DNA of 64,000 nucleotides from Carboxylicivirga mesophila. GTDB taxonomy: Bacteria; Bacteroidota; Bacteroidia; Bacteroidales; Marinilabiliaceae. A program made the translations under genes and the position numbers. Position 1 is the stretch's first letter; each line of letters starts with the position of its first letter. Below the pieces are notes generated by a model. It was not told the DNA's origin. It was given only the letters and a program-made list of their open reading frames with translations, and searched no databases. This document shows positions 34,053-41,247 of the stretch, one piece after another. The stretch is taken from assembly GCF_018271975.1 (NCBI RefSeq), contig NZ_JAGUCN010000009.1, positions 62,001 through 126,000 of the forward strand, read 5' to 3'.

Positions 34053-34097
34053 AGCGAGAGTACCCTTTTTCACCCTCGATGCCTGCCGAAGCTGCGA

Positions 34098-34147
34098 ACC
34101 AACCAAAATATGATGGTTCACTTATGCTTTATTAGCCATTGTTGGGC
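34098..34147. repeat. attC-like palindromic site b
   Basis: On the plus strand AACCAAC ... GTTGGGC outer cores frame an imperfect hairpin (inner ATGG/CCAT). GTTGGGC fits the integron GTTRRRY core. The minus-strand reading GCCCAAC fits RYYYAAC and overlaps the last codons of the gene at 34122. Confidence 0.55.
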
Positions 34148-34688
34148 CTTCGTGATTTATATTAGTATTAGTTTTTTTCAATTTAGTTCCAAGAAAAATT
34201 CTTTTCATAAAAGGTCTTGTATATGTATAAATGACCAAAGCTGTCACAATTGTTATTTGTGCAACATAGATAAAATAAAAATCTTGTTCCTGCTTACGAA
34301 TTAAATACTTATAAGAATCAAATAAGTGTGTCAATAAATAAATTGGTAACAGAATAATAAATGTATGTCTAGCTTTTTCTTTAAGTCCAACCAAACCAAC
34401 CAAATTAATACCTAATATTAATCCGACTGCTAAATCTAAGATGAAAACCGACAATGATACTCCTGCTGATAAAACCCCAATTTTCTCATATTCTGCAGAC
34501 ATTATTGCTTTAAAATCATATGGAAGAGATGTTAAGATCAACATTTCACTCATTGATAAACTGTAAAAAAACAATAACATTATAGCCATATTTAGAATCT
34601 TTGGCTTCAGGTTTGATTTATCAGAGAAGCTCTTCTTAACTCCATAAAAGATTGTAAACACGAATAATAGGAGAACTAAGTTTTGCAT
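34122..34688 (-). CDS. Hypothetical cassette membrane protein 2 (188 aa)
   Basis: A 188-residue integral membrane protein with about five hydrophobic helices (starting V-L-L-L-F-V-F-T-I-F-Y-G-V and M-A-I-M-L-L-F-F-Y-S-L). I do not recognise it. Its C-terminal codons (P-T-M-A-N-K-A) are made of the repeat block conserved at the neighbouring cassette ends, so the coding end appears to have grown into the recombination-like site. AT-rich codon use matches the other cassette genes. Confidence 0.7.
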   Translation of the reverse strand: MQNLVLLLFVFTIFYGVKKSFSDKSNLKPKILNMAIMLLFFYSLSMSEMLILTSLPYDFKAIMSAEYEKIGVLSAGVSLSVFILDLAVGLILGINLVGLVGLKEKARHTFIILLPIYLLTHLFDSYKYLIRKQEQDFYFIYVAQITIVTALVIYTYTRPFMKRIFLGTKLKKTNTNINHEGPTMANKA

Positions 34689-34730
34689 ATTAAGTATTCA
34701 TTTTTTTTGCGGCACTACTTATTACACGAT

Positions 34731-34800
34731 GCCCAACTAACAGATACACTACAATTTGCTATACAACCATAGCTAAGCAAAGTCTGCGACTTCGTTGGGT
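34731..34800. repeat. attC-like site c, 70 bp with full cores
   Basis: This is the best attC-like match. On the minus strand ACCCAAC (RYYYAAC) opens it and GTTGGGC (GTTRRRY) closes it, 70 bp in total. The inner CAGA/TCTG pairs are placed like L''/L'. The right half lies in the 74-bp repeat copy c. The GTTGGGC core is 43 bases upstream of the ATG of the gene at 34688, as expected for the start of a cassette. Confidence 0.65.
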
Positions 34801-34854
34801 TTAATAAGTAGTTTAAACTATTTGTTTGGTTCGACGTAATTACAAATTACGCCG
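34782..34854. repeat. 74-bp cassette-spacing repeat, copy c (one base shorter)
   Basis: Third copy; the central palindrome has lost one T (AAGTAGTTTAAACTATTT), otherwise it follows the family. It lies 27 bases past the end of the gene at 34881. Confidence 0.85.
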
Positions 34855-34880
34855 CGAGGGTTTTCAACCAGCCAGAATGC

Positions 34881-35633
34881 TTAGTTATTAGGGAGCGTTA
34901 ATTCGTATCTATAAAAAACGTGTCTTGTATAGGGGTTTTGAGGTAAGTGTTGTATCATTTTTTGGAGGACTTCATAATTATTATAAATATGGATACATAA
35001 ATGGATTTTTGACCTAACTCTTTCTCCTTCTTTTATGGCAGGTAACCAATCGAACCTAATTTTCTTGAACGCATTTATTACATCTTCATTGATGCTCTCT
35101 TCGAGTTCTTTCTCTATTGATACGTCTTGTTGCACTCCGTTTTTATCAATAATAATAGCCGCCATAATAAATTCATACTCTTTTTCTAAAAGATCGAATA
35201 TGTCTGGTTCAAAACTAATAGCAGCTAGTTTTTCTAGCTCAAACTCTCCATCTAGCATAAGTGGAGGTCTATCTACTGTTTTTAATTCGAACTGATCCGT
35301 ATTTGTTTCCACTAAAAAAGTATCAATCGAATTTATAGACTCCGAAATTTCAATAACCTTCTTATTGTCAAAGTCATACTTGAGATAAATATCGTTGTCA
35401 GAACCGTAATAACGCCAGATGCCAACCTTAACTCCATTTATATACTTTCCATATACGACTGTATCTTTGCTGACTTTATCAATTTTAAGATAATCTCCAT
35501 GATTTAGTTTTGTAGACTTATCAATGGTAGTCAACTCAATATTAAAGATGTTCTTCCTTTTTTTGATTTTAGTCTGAGCAGAGCTAATCAGAAAAAAAGA
35601 TAATAAGTATGTTATTATAATGAATTTAGTCAT
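34881..35633 (-). CDS. TonB C-terminal-domain-like secreted protein, cassette 3
   Basis: A 250-residue protein. The signal peptide M-T-K-F-I-I-I-T-Y-L-L-S-F-F-L-I-S-S-A is followed by a MORN-like stretch (K-D-T-V-V-Y-G-K-Y-I-N-G-V-K-V-G-I-W-R-Y-Y-G). The C-terminal third matches the TonB_C domain (D-K-N-G-V-Q-Q-D-V-S-I through R-S-K-I-H-L-C-I). There is no ExbB-interacting transmembrane helix other than the signal and no Pro-rich linker, so it is not an energy transducer. Function unknown. Confidence 0.75.
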   Translation of the reverse strand: MTKFIIITYLLSFFLISSAQTKIKKRKNIFNIELTTIDKSTKLNHGDYLKIDKVSKDTVVYGKYINGVKVGIWRYYGSDNDIYLKYDFDNKKVIEISESINSIDTFLVETNTDQFELKTVDRPPLMLDGEFELEKLAAISFEPDIFDLLEKEYEFIMAAIIIDKNGVQQDVSIEKELEESINEDVINAFKKIRFDWLPAIKEGERVRSKIHLCIHIYNNYEVLQKMIQHLPQNPYTRHVFYRYELTLPNN

Positions 35634-35710
35634 TTGTTAGGATTATATTTATTTATTAAATACTTGATTTAAGGACATCTTAAATATGCTGATTTTTAAT
35701 ACTAAGCGAA

Positions 35711-35784
35711 GTCTGCGACTTCGTTGGGCTTAATAAGTAGTTTTAAACTACTTGTTTGGTTCGATGGAATTACCAATTGCGCCG
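35711..35784. repeat. 74-bp cassette-spacing repeat, copy d
   Basis: Fourth copy; it differs from copy a at only a few positions (GGGC for GGGT after GTT). It is directly followed by attC-like site d. Confidence 0.85.
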
Positions 35785-35794
35785 AGCAAGGTCG

Positions 35795-35846
35795 GCCCAA
35801 CCAAACTATGCTGCCGCCTGCTATGCTTTATTGCGGTTTGTTGGCG
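35795..35846. repeat. attC-like palindromic site d
   Basis: On the plus strand GCCCAAC ... GTTGGCG, 52 bp. The outer arms pair (CAAC.AAAC with GTTTGTTG) and an inner CCGC/GCGG follows around TATGCTTTAT. It overlaps the untranslated end of the gene at 35855. Confidence 0.6.
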
Positions 35847-35854
35847 TTTCGTTA

Positions 35855-36949
35855 TTATATTTTATCAATAGTCTCTTTAAGTTTTTCAATCAAATTACCA
35901 TTCCTATCGAAACCCTTAAATTTCTTTATTATCACACCATCTTTGTCAATCAAAAATGAAGTTGGTATTGCTTGGACTTGATACTGGGTTTTAATCTTCC
36001 CTTTAGTTCCCGCATTATCAGATACATTATGCCAATTTATGTTGTCTGCTTTAGAAGCGTTAACCCAAGCGGCTTTGTTTTTATCTACAGAGAAACTAAC
36101 GATGGATAAATTATCAGGTACCTGGTCAAAATTTTCACTTAGATACTTATTCTCCATCCTACAAGGTCTACATCCTGCACTCCAAAATGACAGATAAATG
36201 TATTGTCCTTTTAAAGAGGATAACTTGAATTGTTGACCATCTATTGTGTTAGCTTCAAAATCAATAAATGAATCACCTATCTTTGCAATTTTCTCATACA
36301 AATAGACATTCAAAGCCTTTGCAGTTGGTGTTGATTCAATTGAAACTGGTAAGTTTTGAAAGATTGCTTCTAATGTGTCACGTGGGATGCTTTGGCGATT
36401 CATATAGACGATATTTAAACCATAAAATGAATTGGAGTGCTTTTTCCCAAAGTCTACATAAATTTCATGTGACGCCGATTGTGATTCGCTGAATCTTTTA
36501 ATTAAGTTTTGCATTTCAACGTCATCTGAATATTTTTTATTCATAAAACTATCTACAGCACCAAAATATATTAAGTCATAGGGGCGTTGAAGCTTTTTTA
36601 GTTTATTTTGTAGTTCCTGTTCTTTTCCACCATTTATTGCACTATTGAGATGCATATCTTTAATTGGTGATTCAAAAGTTATATCAACATTCTCAACTTG
36701 AATATTAGCATATTCGTCTAAACATTTTATCCAGCAACTGGTAGGATATTCAACTTTTCCGCTCAATTTAAAATTACCATTTATAGAAATAGCAGAATCT
36801 AAGTTTACTTCTTGGTCTAAATCGTATAGCGTGATTAAAGTACTGTCATTTAAACCTTCGATATGGCCATTAATAATGAATCCATCATTGGAAGTTTTGC
36901 AGCTTGAAAGGATTAATGTGATGAATAAAAGTTTTAATAGTTCTTTCAT
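35855..36949 (-). CDS. TlpA-family thiol-disulfide lipoprotein, DUF4369-type, cassette 4
   Basis: A 364-residue lipoprotein. Signal peptide with lipobox L-S-S-C (Cys17) fixes the start at 36949. Residues about 20-110 are a DUF4369-like beta domain (I-N-G-H-I-E-G-L-N-D-S). The C-terminal thioredoxin domain (about 225-364) holds the active site C-R-P-C at Cys260/Cys263 in F-W-S-A-G-C-R-P-C-R, and the cis-Pro region A-I-P-T-S-F-L-I-D. It acts at the inner face of the outer membrane or in the periplasm. This is an ordinary Bacteroidota domain layout inside the cassette array. Confidence 0.9.
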   Translation of the reverse strand: MKELLKLLFITLILSSCKTSNDGFIINGHIEGLNDSTLITLYDLDQEVNLDSAISINGNFKLSGKVEYPTSCWIKCLDEYANIQVENVDITFESPIKDMHLNSAINGGKEQELQNKLKKLQRPYDLIYFGAVDSFMNKKYSDDVEMQNLIKRFSESQSASHEIYVDFGKKHSNSFYGLNIVYMNRQSIPRDTLEAIFQNLPVSIESTPTAKALNVYLYEKIAKIGDSFIDFEANTIDGQQFKLSSLKGQYIYLSFWSAGCRPCRMENKYLSENFDQVPDNLSIVSFSVDKNKAAWVNASKADNINWHNVSDNAGTKGKIKTQYQVQAIPTSFLIDKDGVIIKKFKGFDRNGNLIEKLKETIDKI

Positions 36950-36960
36950 ATTAGTTAAGA

Positions 36961-37176
36961 TATGTGTGGGTTTAATGAACACCAACGGAAAAGGCTATGA
37001 AGCGTAAGTGAATTTAACCGTACTCACTCTCGAACTTCACGGAGCCAAAGCGTTGTATTTGTTTTTATCTTTTTCATTTTAAAAGCCAAATCAACCTTTG
37101 GCGCTGCTCGCCGAAGCTGCGGACCGACCAAAATGAGTCGGCTCACTTATGCTTTATAAGCCATTATTGGGTTTAG
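36961..37176. repeat. Cassette-spacing region e (two imperfect hairpins)
   Basis: The gap between cassettes 4 and 5 lacks the 74-bp repeat but has two imperfect hairpins. One spans 36991-37058 (arms AACG/CGTT, GGCT/AGCC, GTGAA/TTCAC on the minus strand). The other spans 37121-37176 and shares CACTTATGCTTTAT and AGCCATTRTTGGG with site b. GTTAGGT, an integron-like core, also occurs at 37970-37976 just upstream of the next ATG. Confidence 0.5.
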
Positions 37177-37963
37177 CTATTCTTTCTTCTTCGTTAAATT
37201 TTAGTGACATTCCAATAGTTATTAGTTCTTCTTGCATAATTGAATTCAAATTTTCCCCACGTAATGAAAATGTGAAGAAGTCAGGTGAATTTACAGTTAC
37301 TTTTGTAAAGCCACTTTTTTCTGTCTTAGACCTAACAACATTATAAGTAAATCCGTCTTGATTCAGGTTATTTATGTCCGAATTTATGATATAGTCTGGA
37401 ACTTTTATATGTATAAAATATGATGTGTCTTGATATTGTGTTATGCTGTAATAGTTACAGTCTCTTTCAAATACTTGTGGCGGTATAGGATGAATTCTTA
37501 ATAGTGAGTCTGTAAGTTTTCCTGTTTTTATGGTATCTGTTTTATCTGGGTCAAAGAGCCGCTTATAGCTTACTGTTATTGTAGAGTCAGTTTCTGATTC
37601 AATTACTTCTTGCCCCATTATTGAAAGACTGTTCCTAGACCAAAATAAATATTCTTTCAATGTCATAACCGCTGGAGATGCAGTTATGCCATATTCATAC
37701 AAAAATTTTGTTTTACCATTCTTGATGTAACCATACCACTCTCCCTCATCTCCAACTTTAAAACCTTTGTCTTGCCAACCTAAAGGCGTTACAAGATTAA
37801 ATACTTTAAAATCGATAATTTGTTGTTCCTTATTTTCTGGATGGATAGTACTCTTACTCATATGAATTGGAATTATATATCCACCGACATTTAAATAATT
37901 GAATAGCAAATAAGCTGTTAAGATACTTATTAGCGTAATTAATATTGTGCGTCGTTTTTTCAT
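37154..37963 (-). CDS. Hypothetical cassette protein 5 (269 aa)
   Basis: A 269-residue protein with one N-terminal transmembrane helix (I-L-I-T-L-I-S-I-L-T-A-Y-L-L-F) and a periplasmic or extracytoplasmic domain rich in aromatic residues. I do not recognise it. Its final residues (K-P-N-N-G-L) are encoded by repeat region e, as in cassette 2. An integron-like GTTAGGT (minus strand) precedes the ATG by seven bases. AT-rich codon use. Confidence 0.7.
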   Translation of the reverse strand: MKKRRTILITLISILTAYLLFNYLNVGGYIIPIHMSKSTIHPENKEQQIIDFKVFNLVTPLGWQDKGFKVGDEGEWYGYIKNGKTKFLYEYGITASPAVMTLKEYLFWSRNSLSIMGQEVIESETDSTITVSYKRLFDPDKTDTIKTGKLTDSLLRIHPIPPQVFERDCNYYSITQYQDTSYFIHIKVPDYIINSDINNLNQDGFTYNVVRSKTEKSGFTKVTVNSPDFFTFSLRGENLNSIMQEELITIGMSLKFNEEERIAKPNNGL

Positions 37964-38151
37964 AATTAGACCTAACTAAGAGATAGACAGCACTATGCTT
38001 ATACCCCCTTATGTACACCTTAAAAATACAATAATAGATAACATGATTGCTATTGTGTGTCAGTCATTAAAAACACCATTCTCTCGCAGATGCTTAACGA
38101 AGGCAGTAAGCCTTCAATTTTTCAGTTCGTTTGTCCCTGTTTATTATCACT
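37964..38151. other. Spacer between cassette 5 and the 42-bp array
   Basis: A 188-bp AT-rich stretch. It contains CTTATACCCCCTT at 37998-38010, a 13-mer also found 20-30 bases upstream of gltB (45791-45803). No gene was recognised; an ORF at 37995-38303 runs into the array and looks non-coding. Confidence 0.45.
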
Positions 38152-38430
38152 TCCCAAACTTGTGGAGCTACAACATATGGTATAAAGCAAAGCACGCAAC
38201 TTTGCGCAGGTACTTTTACGCCAACGAATACCATTCAACAAATCTGCAAGGTGTTAATCACGAAGCTAAAAATGGCTCCACAAGTTTGCGGAGTCATTTT
38301 TAAGGCCTATAAAGGTGCTCTGCAAAAGTGTGGAGTCATTTTTAATGACCTGAATTATACCAAACAATTGTGCGCAGCATCCACCATGATGATAATTTGC
38401 ACTCCACAACTTTGCGGCATCACTTTAGAG
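38152..38430. repeat. Seven-unit 42-bp tandem array of imperfect hairpins
   Basis: Units start at 38152, 38194, 38236, 38278, 38320, 38362 and 38404; the spacing is exactly 42 bases each time. The conserved half of each unit is a dyad of the form CTCC-(n)CAA-NN-TTG(Y)GGAG followed by TCATTTTTA; the remaining 15-20 bases differ. Unit 4 is the most complete: TAAAAATGGCTCCACAA, GT, then TTGCGGAGTCATTTTTA gives 17-base arms with two mispairs. The array keeps one frame open (38131-38433, TTG start) that would encode a 14-residue x-Q-x-C-G repeat. I treat it as a DNA/RNA repeat array, with coding as the alternative. Confidence 0.75.
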
Positions 38431-38433
38431 TGA

Positions 38434-38646
38434 ATAATTTTGATTACCATTCACATTTCCATCAACTCATCCAGTAATAGATTTGTATACCATACAACAC
38501 AACGCTTTCATATGCCTTACATTAAACACTTTACCAGTGCTTACTACATTCAATCAAATCTCTAAGCGAAAAATAGTTGTTGTATATTTATTTTGTTCTA
38601 TTGTATTTTTTGTTTAGTTTCAATGCAACAAACTAAATTTAATACT
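38434..38646. promoter_or_regulatory. Leader/promoter region of the DUF6261 gene
   Basis: The 213 bases between the array and the DUF6261 gene are AT-rich and gene-free. TATTTTTTG at 38604-38612 is close to the Bacteroidota TAnnTTTG element and would put the transcript start a few bases later, leaving about 30 bases before ATG 38647. The promoter call is weak. Confidence 0.4.
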
Positions 38647-39369
38647 ATGATTAAACCAATTCTAAACAATTATTTAAATTCAAGTGAATTCTACACACTT
38701 GTTAAAAACATTGTTACAGCCACTAATGATTCAGGCATTGATGAGGCATTAAAAACAGCGCTTACATCACGTATTAATCAGAATTTTGACATTTTTGACC
38801 AGGCACTTAACCGGCAAAAGGTTAATCCGCTCACCAAGGAGATGGAAGCGATCGATTTAGAACGCGATGAGCTATTTATGGGACTAAGAACCAGTGCCGA
38901 AGCATTGACCTACCATTGGGATACAAGCACAAAAGAAGCTGCTTATGCCCTGGTTGAAATTATCCGTCGTAATGGCTGGTCAATGCACCGGAGTGGTTAC
39001 GCCGAACAATCGGCAGCCTTCAACACACTGTTGTCGGAAATAAAAAAGGAACCTGCAGCCACCCACCTGGCAACAACCAACCTGGGCGAGTGGATAGCTC
39101 GAATAGACCAATGCCAGCAGGAATTTGAAACGGTCAGCACCAACCGCGAAGAGCTGAACGCCAAAGACAAGCCTTTATTAACTATCACTCGCAAACAGCT
39201 GTATGAAGATTTACTCGCGTCGTTAAGATACCTTGAGAGCATGGCTATGTTTAGCCCAAACAGTGAGATTACGCCTTTGATAAATACCATTAACGAGATT
39301 ATCAGCTCGGTAACTTCCAATGCCAGGGCACGCAAAACACGTAGGGATTCAGAAAAGGTGAGTGAATAA
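38647..39369 (+). CDS. DUF6261 family protein
   Basis: A 240-residue all-helical cytosolic protein that I place in DUF6261. The opening M-I-K-P-I-L-N-N-Y-L-N-S-S-E-F and the central L-R-T-S-A-E-A-L-T-Y-H-W-D and I-R-R-N-G-W-S-M-H-R-S-G-Y segments fit that family. No catalytic motif is visible. The C-terminus is basic (A-R-A-R-K-T-R-R), which could bind nucleic acid. I chose ATG 38647 over in-frame starts at 38593 and 38623 because it matches the family start. It is monocistronic, ends in a good terminator, and lies downstream of the 42-bp hairpin array. Its biochemical function is unknown. Confidence 0.75.
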   Translation: MIKPILNNYLNSSEFYTLVKNIVTATNDSGIDEALKTALTSRINQNFDIFDQALNRQKVNPLTKEMEAIDLERDELFMGLRTSAEALTYHWDTSTKEAAYALVEIIRRNGWSMHRSGYAEQSAAFNTLLSEIKKEPAATHLATTNLGEWIARIDQCQQEFETVSTNREELNAKDKPLLTITRKQLYEDLLASLRYLESMAMFSPNSEITPLINTINEIISSVTSNARARKTRRDSEKVSE

Positions 39370-39385
39370 ACTTCACACCTCTGAT

Positions 39386-39421
39386 CATAAGGCCGTTCTA
39401 CTCTTGAAACGGCCTTATTTA
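39386..39421 (+). terminator. Terminator after DUF6261
   Basis: ATAAGGCCGTT and AACGGCCTTAT form an 11-bp stem with a 10-base loop and a short T-rich tail, 16 bases after the stop codon. Confidence 0.85.
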
Positions 39422-39494
39422 TGATTGCACGCCGTGGGCTTATTAACATACGACACCTAGCGGAGTCGTACATTAACACCTTCCCTTCACCGCA

Positions 39495-39540
39495 CAAAAA
39501 AAGCCGCTCCAAAACGGAACGACTTCTCTTTGTAACAACC
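39495..39540 (-). terminator. gltD terminator; right copy of the 46-bp direct repeat
   Basis: On the minus strand AGTCGTTCC and GGAGCGGCT pair around GTTTT and are followed by seven T, a good terminator for gltD. The whole 46-bp sequence is repeated at 33143-33188 with 43 identities. Confidence 0.8.
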
Positions 39541-39571
39541 CTAATTAACCTCAGCCATTGGCTGATATTTT

Positions 39572-40996
39572 TTATTCTTTCGTCAGGAACTCATGCACAC
39601 TTTTGGCAGCCTCGCGCCCTTTGGCGATGGCGGTAACCACCAGGCTGGCGCCATTAGAAGCATCACCTGCAGCAAACACATTGGCCTTACTGGTCTGATA
39701 CTGGGCATCAACTTTAATATTTCCGCGAGCATCCAGCTCCAAACCAAATTCCTTCACCAATCCCTCATGCACCGGGCTCACAAATCCCATGGACAGCAAT
39801 ACCAATTCGGTATCCATCTTATAAGCCGTCTCTGGCTTTTCACTCATCTGCCACTGCCCGTTATCTCCTTTCGTCCATTCTACCTCAACCAGCTCTACCT
39901 GCTTCAGTTTACCGTTTTCACCAATGAAACGCTTGGTATTGAGGCTCCACTTACGCTCACATCCTTCTGCATGTGAAGTAGATGTTTTAAGCGTGGTTGG
40001 CCAGTATGGCCATGGGTTTCCAGCCGCTCTTTTTTGTGGTGGCTTAGGCAATATCTCAATCTGCGTCACCGAATTGGCTTTCTGGCGGTTAGATGTACCC
40101 ACACAGTCAGAACCCGTGTCTCCTCCACCAATCACCAATACATTTTTACCGGTTGCCAAAAGACGATCGCCATTGGTAAACACTTCGCCTCTGTTGACCT
40201 TATTTTGCTGTTTCAGAAAATCCATTGCAAAATGCACCCCATCCAAATCGCGTCCTTCGACAGGCAGATCACGTGGTTGCATAGCACCAATGGTTAATAC
40301 CACGGCATCATATTCTTTCGCCAGCTCTTCGCCTTTTACGGTTTCACCAACACTCACATTGGTTTTAAACTGAATACCTTCTTTTTCGAAGATAGCCACA
40401 CGGCGATCAATCACCTTTTTATTGAGCTTAAAATCAGGAATCCCGTAGCGCAACAAACCACCTACTGCATCATCCTTCTCAAAAACCGTGACTGAATGCC
40501 CCGCCTGATTGAGCAGATCGGCTACCGACAAGCCCGCCGGACCAGATCCCACAACCGCCACTTTTTTCCCTGTTCTATGTGCCGGAATACGAGGTTCAAT
40601 ATACCCTTCTTCAAAAGCACGCTCCACCACCGAGCACTCATTCTCACGAATGGTGACAGCTTCTTCATGTATTGCCAACACACATGATTTCTCACAAGGG
40701 TTTGGGCAGATACGCCCTGTAAATTCAGGAAAACTATTGGTTGAGTGCAGTATTTCACTTGCCAGCTTCCATTCTCCTTTATACACAGCATCCTGCCACT
40801 CAGGTATTTTACTACCAACCGGACAAGCCCAATGACAAAATGGTATACCACAATCCATACAACGCGATGCCTGGAGGGTGCGATCAGCCACATTGAGTGT
40901 TTGCTCCACCTCACCATAATCATCTACACGTTCGGCTACAGGACGGTAACCACCTTCTTTACGTCCATATTTTATAAAACCTTTTGGATCTGCCAT
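39572..40996 (-). CDS. gltD: Glutamate synthase, small (NADPH) subunit
   Basis: GltD, 474 residues, the FAD/Fe-S subunit that passes NADPH electrons to GltB. The N-terminal Fe-S cysteines are visible in C-M-D-C-G-I-P-F-C-H-W-A-C-P and I-C-P-N-P-C-E-K-S-C. The two nucleotide-binding motifs are V-A-V-V-G-S-G-P-A-G-L-S (FAD) and V-L-V-I-G-G-G-D-T-G-S-D (NADPH). I chose ATG 40996 (M-A-D-P-K-G-F-I-K-Y), the standard family start. It lies downstream of gltB on the same strand across a 250-bp repeat-containing gap. Confidence 0.95.
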   Translation of the reverse strand: MADPKGFIKYGRKEGGYRPVAERVDDYGEVEQTLNVADRTLQASRCMDCGIPFCHWACPVGSKIPEWQDAVYKGEWKLASEILHSTNSFPEFTGRICPNPCEKSCVLAIHEEAVTIRENECSVVERAFEEGYIEPRIPAHRTGKKVAVVGSGPAGLSVADLLNQAGHSVTVFEKDDAVGGLLRYGIPDFKLNKKVIDRRVAIFEKEGIQFKTNVSVGETVKGEELAKEYDAVVLTIGAMQPRDLPVEGRDLDGVHFAMDFLKQQNKVNRGEVFTNGDRLLATGKNVLVIGGGDTGSDCVGTSNRQKANSVTQIEILPKPPQKRAAGNPWPYWPTTLKTSTSHAEGCERKWSLNTKRFIGENGKLKQVELVEVEWTKGDNGQWQMSEKPETAYKMDTELVLLSMGFVSPVHEGLVKEFGLELDARGNIKVDAQYQTSKANVFAAGDASNGASLVVTAIAKGREAAKSVHEFLTKE

Positions 40997-41081
40997 AATC
41001 GTATTTTTTAAAGAAATCGGGGTGGCTCCTTTGAGCCTTTTATCACTCATTCTCCTTTTGTCCCCCGATGTTCTTTTATTT

Positions 41082-41235
41082 ATAGCTGATAGCTACTTAA
41101 TCTTTTTAACTACAAGCTGAATATTATTTTAATCTAAACCCCACTCCCTCCGGGCATCTCCCCAAGGGGAGAAATGCCCCTGACCTCTATAAATCTTCCT
41201 CTGGGGAAGTGCCAAAAGGCGATGGGAGAAATAAC
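41082..41235. repeat. gltD-gltB spacer with dispersed palindromic repeats
   Basis: The spacer carries a TAGCTGATAGCTA copy (41082-41096). It also has an inverted repeat GGGCATCTCCCC / GGGGAGAAATGCCC (41153-41180) and CTTCCTCTGGGGAAGTGCC with GGCGATGGGAG (41200-41232). The last is the reverse complement of the element at 28605-28640. Confidence 0.6.
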
Positions 41236-41247
41236 CATTCACTTACC

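Noticed and set aside
37995-38303. A 102-codon plus-strand ORF running into the 42-bp array
   Set aside because: It uses another frame than the 14-residue repeat frame, has no recognisable features and looks like chance openness of AT-poor repeat sequence.
38152-38430. CRISPR array
   Set aside because: The repeats are only 18-25 bases, strongly degenerate and 42 bases apart, and no cas gene is present. The structure is reported as an independent hairpin array instead.
40522-40923. 133-codon minus-strand ORF in a second frame inside gltD
   Set aside because: Overlaps the Fe-S cysteine region of gltD, which is clearly coding in the other frame.
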